Origin: an uncultured Bacteroidales bacterium
GTDB lineage: Bacteria > Bacteroidota > Bacteroidia > Bacteroidales > Lentimicrobiaceae
Direction of reading: 5' to 3'
NCBI GenBank assembly: GCA_937864935.1
Contig: CALMDN010000115.1
Coordinates: 1 to 6,586 of the forward strand
Length of the DNA stretch: 6,586 bases
The notes under the pieces were generated by a model, which did not search any database, was not told the DNA's origin, and saw only the letters and a program-made list of their open reading frames with translations. The translations under genes and the position numbers were made by a program. This document shows, piece by piece, positions 1-6,037 of the stretch; within the stretch, counting starts at the first letter, position 1, and every line of letters starts with the position of its first letter.

Positions 1-250
1 CGGTCAGCGGTTCACACACACAGGAAAAGGAGGAGCGCGCACTTACCCTGAGGGCGGCTTCTTTCCTGCCACCGATCATAATGTAAAGTGTATCTCCTTC
101 TGCGATGTTCTCTGTGGTTTTAAACTTCACATATACGTTTCGCGAAGTAACATAGGAAACAACCCCTTCAACAGGTTCTTTTGAATTCTGTGCTTTCAGT
201 ATCGGAGCAAAGAATAAACAGAGCAGTAAAATCCGGATTGAGGGCTTCAT
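1..250 (-). CDS. Exported protein of unknown function, 5' part only (runs off left edge)
   Basis: An ATG at 250-248 opens a frame that stays open for 83 codons to the left edge. The product starts with a clear signal peptide: basic residues (MKPSIR), a hydrophobic core (ILLLCLFFAPIL) and a plausible cleavage site after KAQ near residue 21. The mature part (about residues 25-60) alternates hydrophobic and polar residues (EGVVSYV, NVYVKFK, GDTLYIMIG), which looks like a small SH3-like beta barrel. It is followed by a Cys-x-Cys in SFSCVCEPL. There is no CXXCH in the visible part. It starts 10 bases after the 37-haem cytochrome gene and has a good ribosome site, so it is the next operon member. 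From memory, similar N-termini occur in Bacteroidota proteins encoded beside multihaem cytochromes, some of which may continue into an outer-membrane beta barrel. If so this could be the porin partner of the conduit, but that part lies outside the window and the function is unproven. Confidence 0.78.
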   Translation of the reverse strand, partial: MKPSIRILLLCLFFAPILKAQNSKEPVEGVVSYVTSRNVYVKFKTTENIAEGDTLYIMIGGRKEAALRVSARSSFSCVCEPLT

Positions 251-257
251 GGCTGTT

Positions 258-262
258 TCCTT
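258..262 (-). promoter_or_regulatory. Ribosome binding site of the left-edge gene
   Basis: AAGGA lies 7 bases before the ATG at 250 and shares bases with the TAA stop (263-261) of the preceding cytochrome gene. This supports the chosen start and suggests coupled translation of the two genes. Confidence 0.7.
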
Positions 263-3116
263 AGTTTTGTCTGAATTCCTGTTTCCGTATCATGCTTTTA
301 CTGTCACCATCGGGGTGGCAGTTAAAGCAGGCATTCGAGTTGTACTGGTATCCGCTCACCTCATCGTGTTCATCGTCCATTTCAGACTGGTTGTGTTCAT
401 GACAATCAATGCAACTGAACATGGCATAGTTTGATGGATTGGTGTGACAGTCGGCGCATGAATTCCACTCTCCGTTGTGTTTGCCGGAATAGATCGGAAA
501 ATATTGATTGTCATGGTTAAATGTTGATGGCGTCCAGCCGTTTTCAGTATGGCAATCCTGGCAGGTAACCGGGAACTGGGCTGAAAGATGCGGCGGGTCA
601 TTCGTCTGGTTATAGGTATCTATATGACAATCCGCGCAGGTATTGGGTGTAGAATTATAGTTACCGTTGTGGCAGTCGGAACAATTGCCAGCAATCACCG
701 CGTGGGCGCCATTCAGCGGGTAGTACTGGTTGTGGATGGGGAAGGTTGCCGGTTGCCAGCCCGGAAGGGTCGTATGGCAATCAGCACAGGTATTCGGCAA
801 ACCGAGTGACACATGATTCGGGTTAGCAGCCTGTGTATAGGCATTGGTATGGCAATCGCTGCACACGGCTGATGTTCCTGAGTAGCCACTGCTATGGCAG
901 CCCTCGCAGCTTGCATTCACATGGGCGCCCGTGAGCGGGAAAGAGGTAGTGTTGTGGTCAAACCCCGCCGAAGCATCGCCGGTGGGATGACAGGCAAAGC
1001 AGGAGGGGGTATTGTAACTGTATCCGCCGATTCCCTGATGTTCACTGTTCATTTCGGCCTGGTTGTGGGCATGACAATCGATGCAACTGAACTGGCTGTA
1101 ATCCGATGGATTCGTATGGCAATCAGAACAAAGGCTCCATTCTCCGTTGTGCTTTCCCGAGTAAACAGGGAAATACTGTCCGTCGTGATTGAATGTTGAC
1201 GGCACCCAGCCATTTTCGGTATGGCAGGTCTGGCATTCGGTCGGGAACTGAGCCGATGCATGGGGAGGATTGGTCGTCTGGTTATAGCCTTCGATATGGC
1301 AACCGGCACAGGTGTTCGGGGTTGTAATGTAATTACCGTTGTGGCAGGAGGCGCAATCGTTTGAAATGGTGGCATGGGCACCGTTCAGAGGGTAAACCTC
1401 ATTGTGATCCGGGAAAGCAGCAGGCCGCCATCCGGGTTCTGTAGAATGACAATCCGCACAGGTATTCGGGATACCTGCCTGTTGATGGTTGGGATTGGTC
1501 GTCTGGTTATAGCTGCTCACATGGCAATCACCACATACCAGGGTGGTGCCGGCATATCCGTTGGTATGACAATCAGCGCAGGCGGTAACCGTGTGTGCGC
1601 CGGTGAGCGGAAACGCTGTGTTGTTGTGATTAAAGCCGGAAGCTGCATCTCCGGTCGGATGACAGGAAAAGCAGGATGGACTGTCGTACAGGTATCCGTT
1701 TATGCCGGTATGTTCTTCATCCGTATCGGGTTTGTTGTGATCGTGGCAATCGATGCAACTGAACTGACCATAATCCGATGGATTGGTATGACAATCCGAG
1801 CATTGCTGCCATTCCCCGTTATGCTTACCTGAATAGATCGGGAAATACTGACCGTCATGTTCAAATGTTGCTGGTTTCCAGGCTGTTTCCGCGTGACAAG
1901 TCAGGCATTCTGTAGAGAATTGTGAAGCGGCATGCGGGGGATTGGTGGTCTGGTTATAATCTTCCAGGTGGCATCCGATACAGGTATTCGGCGTATTGTT
2001 GTAGTTGTTCTGATGGCATGATGCACAATTGTCAGCGATCAGGGCATGTGCCCCGTTGAGGGAATAGACTTCATTGTGTGATGGAAAGCTTGCAGGGCTC
2101 CATCCCGGAGCCGTGGTATGGCAGGTTTCGCAGGTATTGGGCAAAGAAATCGAACCATGACTGGGGTTCGTTGTACTGTTGTAATCATCCTGATGACAGG
2201 CATTGCATGCTGTTGAGAGCGATGTGTTGCCGTTGGTATGGCAATCCTCACACAAAGTGGATGTATGCGCCCCTGTAAGCGGGAATCCGGTATTGTTGTG
2301 GTTAAAACTGCCGTTTCCTGAACCGCTCGGGTGGCAGCCATAACAGGCTAGACTGTTGTAGCTGTATCCCGAAACACCACCATGCTCATCGTCCATATCT
2401 CCCCGGTTGTGCTCGTGACAGCCTGTACAGCTGAATTCACCGTAATTGGCAGGATTCGTATGACAATCATTGCATTGATTCCAAACTCCCTGATGCTGCC
2501 CTGAATAGATCGGAAAATGCTCTGCATCATGTGCACTGAACTCCATCCAGGAGTAGCCACTTACAAAATGACATTCTTCACAGTTGGTTGAATAGCCTGC
2601 TGTGAGGTGGTTTGGCTGTGTGGTTGACATATAGTCATCCTGATGACAGGCGTAACATTCAACACTGAGCGGCTCGAAAATCAGGGAGGAGGCTGATTTA
2701 TGACATTCGTCGCACGATGCCCCGGCATGGGCTCCCAGCAGCGGAAAGCGGGTTTGCTGGTGCAGCAGGGTAACATTGCTGATCAGCCATGATTCGGGTG
2801 TATGACACCTTTCACACTGATTGTCTGTTGTTTGCCCGTGGATATCGGTGTGGCAGGCGATGCAGGCAGGATCGGCTTCGTCAAAAACCAGCGATTCGTG
2901 GCATGACCTGCAGTTGGTTTGCCTGTGCATCCCGGTCAGCGGCATGGCAGTAACATCATGACTGAAGGTAATGCTGTCCTGATTTACCACCCAGCTATCG
3001 GTGACATGACACTCGGCACACCCGATGGTGAGGTCCTTCCCATGCGGGTTTGGTATCATCATCGTTAACGAGGTGAGGAATACCAGGGCTCCGGCAATTA
3101 ATGACAGTTTTCGCAT
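261..3116 (-). CDS. 37-haem c-type cytochrome with 224-residue super-repeat
   Basis: This 951-residue exported electron-transfer protein has 37 CXXCH motifs, the first at C33 and the last at C930. All are the plain CX2CH form, and I see no cysteine outside them. Residues 1-21 form a signal peptide or anchor (MRKLSLIAGALVFLTSLTMM) with no lipobox and no obvious AXA cleavage site, so an uncleaved anchor is possible. After one lone haem, 12 triheme modules follow, marked by a histidine at 53, 119, 196, 273, 347, 420, 497, 571, 644, 721, 795 and 868. Each has a G-x-H just before its first CXXCH and usually a third extra histidine, enough for bis-histidine ligation. From residue 196 the modules form an exact 224-residue super-repeat. 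The protein is strongly acidic and poor in lysine, unlike its basic 20-haem neighbour. It ends in a short basic tail (KSMIRKQEFRQN) unrelated to the repeat. The start is set by AAGGA 6 bases upstream and overlaps the previous gene by 19 bases. The role is inferred to be an extended electron wire in the periplasm or at the cell surface; the redox partner is unknown. Confidence 0.97.
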   Translation of the reverse strand: MRKLSLIAGALVFLTSLTMMIPNPHGKDLTIGCAECHVTDSWVVNQDSITFSHDVTAMPLTGMHRQTNCRSCHESLVFDEADPACIACHTDIHGQTTDNQCERCHTPESWLISNVTLLHQQTRFPLLGAHAGASCDECHKSASSLIFEPLSVECYACHQDDYMSTTQPNHLTAGYSTNCEECHFVSGYSWMEFSAHDAEHFPIYSGQHQGVWNQCNDCHTNPANYGEFSCTGCHEHNRGDMDDEHGGVSGYSYNSLACYGCHPSGSGNGSFNHNNTGFPLTGAHTSTLCEDCHTNGNTSLSTACNACHQDDYNSTTNPSHGSISLPNTCETCHTTAPGWSPASFPSHNEVYSLNGAHALIADNCASCHQNNYNNTPNTCIGCHLEDYNQTTNPPHAASQFSTECLTCHAETAWKPATFEHDGQYFPIYSGKHNGEWQQCSDCHTNPSDYGQFSCIDCHDHNKPDTDEEHTGINGYLYDSPSCFSCHPTGDAASGFNHNNTAFPLTGAHTVTACADCHTNGYAGTTLVCGDCHVSSYNQTTNPNHQQAGIPNTCADCHSTEPGWRPAAFPDHNEVYPLNGAHATISNDCASCHNGNYITTPNTCAGCHIEGYNQTTNPPHASAQFPTECQTCHTENGWVPSTFNHDGQYFPVYSGKHNGEWSLCSDCHTNPSDYSQFSCIDCHAHNQAEMNSEHQGIGGYSYNTPSCFACHPTGDASAGFDHNTTSFPLTGAHVNASCEGCHSSGYSGTSAVCSDCHTNAYTQAANPNHVSLGLPNTCADCHTTLPGWQPATFPIHNQYYPLNGAHAVIAGNCSDCHNGNYNSTPNTCADCHIDTYNQTNDPPHLSAQFPVTCQDCHTENGWTPSTFNHDNQYFPIYSGKHNGEWNSCADCHTNPSNYAMFSCIDCHEHNQSEMDDEHDEVSGYQYNSNACFNCHPDGDSKSMIRKQEFRQN
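264..2531 (-). repeat. In-frame tandem super-repeat, 672-base period, three full copies plus a partial fourth
   Basis: Within the 37-haem gene the copies span 2531-1860, 1859-1188 and 1187-516, with a partial copy from 515 to about 303, after which the sequence diverges. Equivalent landmarks lie exactly 224 codons apart: the cysteine opening the CNDCH/CSDCH/CSDCH/CADCH series is residue 215, 439, 663 and 887. Each full copy carries nine CXXCH motifs in three sub-modules of about 77, 74 and 73 residues with distinct signatures: FPIYSGKH (first), FPLTGAH (second) and YPLNGAH (third). The partial copy keeps only the first sub-module (three haems). Copies two and three look roughly 70 percent identical in protein by eye, and short stretches are identical in DNA, for example the 20 bases around 1077 and around 1749. 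Confidence 0.95.
3098..3116 (-). other. 19-base coding overlap of the two cytochrome genes
   Basis: One reading gives the last haem motif and stop of the 20-haem gene (TGC GAA AAC TGT CAT TAA, Cys-Glu-Asn-Cys-His-stop). The frame one base earlier gives the start of the 37-haem gene (ATG CGA AAA CTG TCA TTA, MRKLSL). The same bases therefore encode a haem attachment site and the n-region of a signal peptide. Confidence 0.93.
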
Positions 3117-4690
3117 TTCACATCCTTAAATTTATACTGTCTGTATGGCTTCGGGCTGGCCTCAACCATCTTATGGCAATCGTTACAGGCTACATGAATG
3201 TGTTTTCCATCCAGCGGGAATCTTGTTTTGTTGTGATCAAATCCTGAAAGGGTCCAGTTTTCGGAAGAATGACACCGGGAACAATCGGTAAACCCGTCAA
3301 CATCGTACTGCCCCGCATGGTTGTCTTCATGGCAACTGCTGCAGGTTTGCGGCGTACCGGTAAAGCTGATTTTACCGGGTTCCGCTTGTTCCTGTTTTGC
3401 ATGACAGGAACGGCAGCTCTGATTTGCATGCGCTCCTGTAATTGCAAATCTGGTAAGAGAATGGTCAAAGGTAATGGCGGCCCAGCTACTCTCTGAATGA
3501 CAGTTTCTGCAATCTGACCCGGGATAATACTTCTGATCAAGGTACTCTTTATGAATGTCTTCATGGCAATCGCGGCAAACCAGGCCAATCTCACGGAATG
3601 ACCAGTTATCTGTTTTTTTGTGACAGGCTATGCAGGGAATCGCCAGATGTGCGCCATTCAGAGGGAAACTGCCCTGATTGTGCATTTCAACAGTAAAAAT
3701 TGTTTCTCCAAACCCGCTGTCGGTATGACATTCGCGGCAGTCCCTGATGTGGTTGTCCTGCCTGAACTGACCCTTATGGAAATCAGGATGACAATCGGAG
3801 CATTTCTGATGCGCCAAAGGCGTTGTATAACTGCCTTTGTGGCATGAAGCACAGCTAACCGAACTATGCCTGCCGGTAAGCGGAAACCGTGTCTGGTTGT
3901 GATTGAAACTGTTGGTTCCCTTTAACTGCCTGAACGATTCTTCCGAATGACATTGCGTACACTGCTGGCCGAATTTATTGTTGTGTGGATCGGTATGGCA
4001 GTCGGTACAGTTTTTAAACGGGAACCCTGTAAACTGCTGGAAATTTTTACCGTTTCGGGTGCTTTTCTTATGACAATCAATACATTGTGTATCAAGATGC
4101 TTCCCTTTCAGCCTGAAGCCGGCTTTGTTGTGGTCAAACCTGCCGGCAGGTTTAAATTTAACATTGTCGTGGCAGTCAGCGCAATTCTCCGACAGGGTCT
4201 TCTGGTGATAATCTTCATGACAGGTAAGGCATAACGCGTTAAGCCCAAGGAAGGTGTTCTTCTTTTTTCTGATAACCGGATCTTTGATGTTGGCAGCTTT
4301 GTGACAATCCTCACATTTTTTTTCTGCATGAGCACCGGTTAATTTATAACCCGTGAGGTTGTGATCAAACTTGCCTTTGTCGAAACGGATAATATCGAAA
4401 TTGCGGCCGTGGTGATCGCTGTGGCAAAGGGTGCATGACTTTCCGTAAACTTTATCCGAAGCATGGTATCCCTTTTTCTGATCCAGCCTCACCTTAATCT
4501 CTTTATGACATGCAAGGCATTTGTCGTTAGATACCTTAGCACCGAGTGTGTGACATTTTGTGCAGTTTGACATCCCTTCAAGGTGGGCGTGAACCTGGGT
4601 AAGGTCACCCGGTGACAGTTGAGCCTGGCCAGCCTGCGTTAACAGCAGCAGGGGCAAAAGAATGAAATACCGGTAGCGTCTTGTTTTCAT
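3098..4690 (-). CDS. 20-haem c-type cytochrome made of c7-like triheme modules
   Basis: This 530-residue exported cytochrome has 20 CXXCH motifs, beginning at residues 43, 58, 86, 126, 154, 170, 203, 228, 244, 280, 298, 318, 353, 372, 394, 426, 450, 470, 502 and 526. A signal peptide spans residues 1-23 (MKTRRYRYF, then LLPLLLL, cleavage probably after GQA). There is no lipobox, so it is expected to be soluble in the periplasm. After three N-terminal haems come six modules marked by a histidine at 110, 187, 264, 337, 410 and 486. A module has F-(D/N)-H, then about ten residues to G-x-H, a CXXCH, a second CXXCH followed by D-x-H, and a third CXXCH often followed by an aromatic residue. The last module stops at its second haem: the final residue of the protein is the histidine of CENCH. 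It is lysine-rich and looks basic. It lies 13 bases after the flavoprotein gene with GAGGAAA upstream of the ATG. Its likely role is carrying electrons between the membrane unit and the 37-haem protein (inference). Confidence 0.97.
   Translation of the reverse strand: MKTRRYRYFILLPLLLLTQAGQAQLSPGDLTQVHAHLEGMSNCTKCHTLGAKVSNDKCLACHKEIKVRLDQKKGYHASDKVYGKSCTLCHSDHHGRNFDIIRFDKGKFDHNLTGYKLTGAHAEKKCEDCHKAANIKDPVIRKKKNTFLGLNALCLTCHEDYHQKTLSENCADCHDNVKFKPAGRFDHNKAGFRLKGKHLDTQCIDCHKKSTRNGKNFQQFTGFPFKNCTDCHTDPHNNKFGQQCTQCHSEESFRQLKGTNSFNHNQTRFPLTGRHSSVSCASCHKGSYTTPLAHQKCSDCHPDFHKGQFRQDNHIRDCRECHTDSGFGETIFTVEMHNQGSFPLNGAHLAIPCIACHKKTDNWSFREIGLVCRDCHEDIHKEYLDQKYYPGSDCRNCHSESSWAAITFDHSLTRFAITGAHANQSCRSCHAKQEQAEPGKISFTGTPQTCSSCHEDNHAGQYDVDGFTDCSRCHSSENWTLSGFDHNKTRFPLDGKHIHVACNDCHKMVEASPKPYRQYKFKDVKCENCH
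3101..4369 (-). repeat. In-frame triheme module repeat, about 73-77 codons, six copies
   Basis: Within the 20-haem gene, module-start histidines are 77, 77, 73, 73 and 76 residues apart. Each copy begins F-(D/N)-H-(N/S) (M-H-N in the fourth) and holds three CXXCH motifs, except the sixth, which ends after two. Size and His/CXXCH order resemble triheme cytochrome c7 (PpcA type, about 71 residues). Copies are diverged, so this is a domain repeat rather than a recent DNA duplication. Confidence 0.9.
3123..3127 (-). promoter_or_regulatory. Ribosome binding site of the 37-haem cytochrome gene, inside the 20-haem gene
   Basis: AAGGA sits 6 bases before the ATG at 3116 and within the codons for Phe-Lys-Asp near the end of the upstream gene. 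It supports ATG 3116 as a true, separate start and implies translational coupling. Confidence 0.75.
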
Positions 4691-4697
4691 CAGGCTT

Positions 4698-4701
4698 TCC
4701 T
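4698..4701 (-). promoter_or_regulatory. Ribosome binding site of the 20-haem cytochrome gene
   Basis: AGGA within GAGGAAA lies 7 bases before the ATG at 4690, in the 13-base gap after the flavoprotein stop. It fixes the start just ahead of the signal peptide. Confidence 0.7.
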
Positions 4702-4703
4702 CG

Positions 4704-6035
4704 CTAATGTTTCAGAAGTGCATCCCCGAATTTTTTGGTTATCTGAATCCCCGCTTTCATCAGGAACTGGGTGGGTAGTTCACCACCGGCAAAGATGTAC
4801 ACCAGGTCATTCGTAATGGTTACAACTTCTCCGGTAAGGCTGTTTTGCATTGTAATATCTGTTTTTCCGATCTCTGTAACGTTGGTGTTGAACCAGAGTT
4901 CCGTTTTCCCTTCTTTTGCTGACTGTGTGATCCGTTCATTGTTGCGGGGTTTGATGCGGCTGAAAGCATTGCTGCGGTAGGCCAGAATTACATGATTCCG
5001 GTCTGCGAGCAAAAGCGCTGATTCAATGGCTGAATCTCCACCGCCAACAACCACAATTTCTTTTCCGCTGATTTCTTCAGGCTCCAGCAGCCGGTAGGCA
5101 ACTTTTTCCTGCATTTCACCAGCAACATCCAGTTTCCTGGGGGTTCCACGCCGGCCAATGGCAAGCAGGATGTTTTTTCCGGTAAAGGTTTCACCCATGA
5201 GGGTTTTTACCTCAAAATAATCTTCCTTCCGGACAATATCTTCCACTTTCGCGTGCTCTTTTATTTCAATCCGATTTTTCGACAAGGCATCCTCCCACAG
5301 ATTGAGCAATTCGGTTTTGCTGGTTTCGAACAGCTTCACTTTTCCGTAAAGAGGCAGCTCCATGGCAGAAGTCATCACGATTTTTGACCTTGGAAAAGTG
5401 AAAACGGTCCCTCCTAAGGTATCCTGTTCGAGTGTCAGGCATTTCAGCCTGTTCTTTTTTGCGGTCAGGCTGGCAGATATTCCGGCTGGCCCGGCCCCGA
5501 CAACAATCAGGTCATAATCAGCCTGATGATGCACTACGGAAGTTTTGGCGATGTTGTCAACTGCCTGCCGGCCCTGCTCGACGGCGTTTTTGATAAGTCC
5601 CATGCCTCCCAGTTCTCCGGCGATGTAGATGCCAGGCACATTGGTTTCAAAGGTCTGGTTTACATGCGGGAGCTCCACTCCCCGTTTTTCAGTCCCGATG
5701 CATAAGGTAATTGCCTGCGTGGGGCAGGCATGGAAACAGGCGCCATGCCCGATACAGTGAGAGGCATTCACAGTGGTGGCCTTTCCGTTCACAATCCCCA
5801 GAATATCCTTTTCAGGACAGGCAGCAACACAGGCTCCGGTCCGAATGCAACTGTTTACATCGATAACCGGATGCAGGGAAACAGGCTCAAACAAGCCTTC
5901 GAGCTTTGCTTTGGCAATTTTATCCTCCACAATCCGGGAATTGCGCCTTTGCTTGCGTATGTACAGGTAAATGACCACTCCGCAAAGCAGGAAGGTAATT
6001 CCGTAAATCAGGATGTTCTCAATAAGTTGTTCCAT
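4704..6035 (-). CDS. Membrane-anchored Fe-S flavoprotein, thioredoxin-reductase-like NAD(P)H oxidoreductase
   Basis: This 443-residue protein has one N-terminal membrane helix (about residues 5-27) followed by RKQRR, which predicts the rest to be cytoplasmic. Residues 63-105 form a two-cluster ferredoxin domain, but the second cysteine of each motif is replaced: C63-T66-C69-C73 and C94-H97-C100-C104. Residues 128-163 (NVPGIYIAGE...GLIKNAVEQG) match the segment that normally ends the FAD domain of thioredoxin-reductase-like enzymes, yet here it precedes the FAD-binding GAGPAG at 180-185. The NAD(P) site is VVGGGDSA (329-336), followed by R354 and R360 in a YRSNAFSR segment, as in NADPH-using relatives. 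The redox CxxC of true thioredoxin reductases is absent (RLLE at 315-318), so disulfide reduction is unlikely. The expected role is moving electrons between NAD(P)H, FAD and Fe-S centres at the inner face of the membrane, probably with the cytochrome b-like protein encoded 2 bases upstream. The start follows only a weak GGATC; direction and electron partner are inferred. Confidence 0.93.
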   Translation of the reverse strand: MEQLIENILIYGITFLLCGVVIYLYIRKQRRNSRIVEDKIAKAKLEGLFEPVSLHPVIDVNSCIRTGACVAACPEKDILGIVNGKATTVNASHCIGHGACFHACPTQAITLCIGTEKRGVELPHVNQTFETNVPGIYIAGELGGMGLIKNAVEQGRQAVDNIAKTSVVHHQADYDLIVVGAGPAGISASLTAKKNRLKCLTLEQDTLGGTVFTFPRSKIVMTSAMELPLYGKVKLFETSKTELLNLWEDALSKNRIEIKEHAKVEDIVRKEDYFEVKTLMGETFTGKNILLAIGRRGTPRKLDVAGEMQEKVAYRLLEPEEISGKEIVVVGGGDSAIESALLLADRNHVILAYRSNAFSRIKPRNNERITQSAKEGKTELWFNTNVTEIGKTDITMQNSLTGEVVTITNDLVYIFAGGELPTQFLMKAGIQITKKFGDALLKH

Positions 6036-6037
6036 TG

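Noticed and set aside
261..320. A frameshift truncating the fourth super-repeat copy
   Set aside because: The other two frames of the tail meet stops at once or after three codons and do not restore the GFNHN continuation; the next gene starts normally 10 bases on.
894..1832. Long plus-strand open frames, up to 152 codons, antisense to the 37-haem gene
   Set aside because: They recur at matching places in successive repeat copies because the opposite strand encodes CXXCH-rich repeats that leave few stops. They have no plausible domain and lie entirely within a certain gene.
300..2900. Short recurring strings such as tgacaatc/tggcaatc that could suggest a CRISPR array or regulatory repeats
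   Set aside because: They are antisense codons of CXXCH motifs, unevenly spaced and in frame with the haem pattern; the period is set by protein modules.
3098..3116. Sequencing error at the junction of the two cytochrome genes
   Set aside because: Both sides make sense as written: a complete final haem motif and stop, and a complete ribosome site, start and signal peptide. An error cannot be excluded from one sequence but is not needed.
3098..3130. Programmed -1 frameshift making a single 57-haem fusion
   Set aside because: The frames are offset by -1, but CGAAAAC is a poor slippery site, and the downstream gene has its own AAGGA, ATG and signal peptide. A fusion would bury a hydrophobic segment mid-protein.
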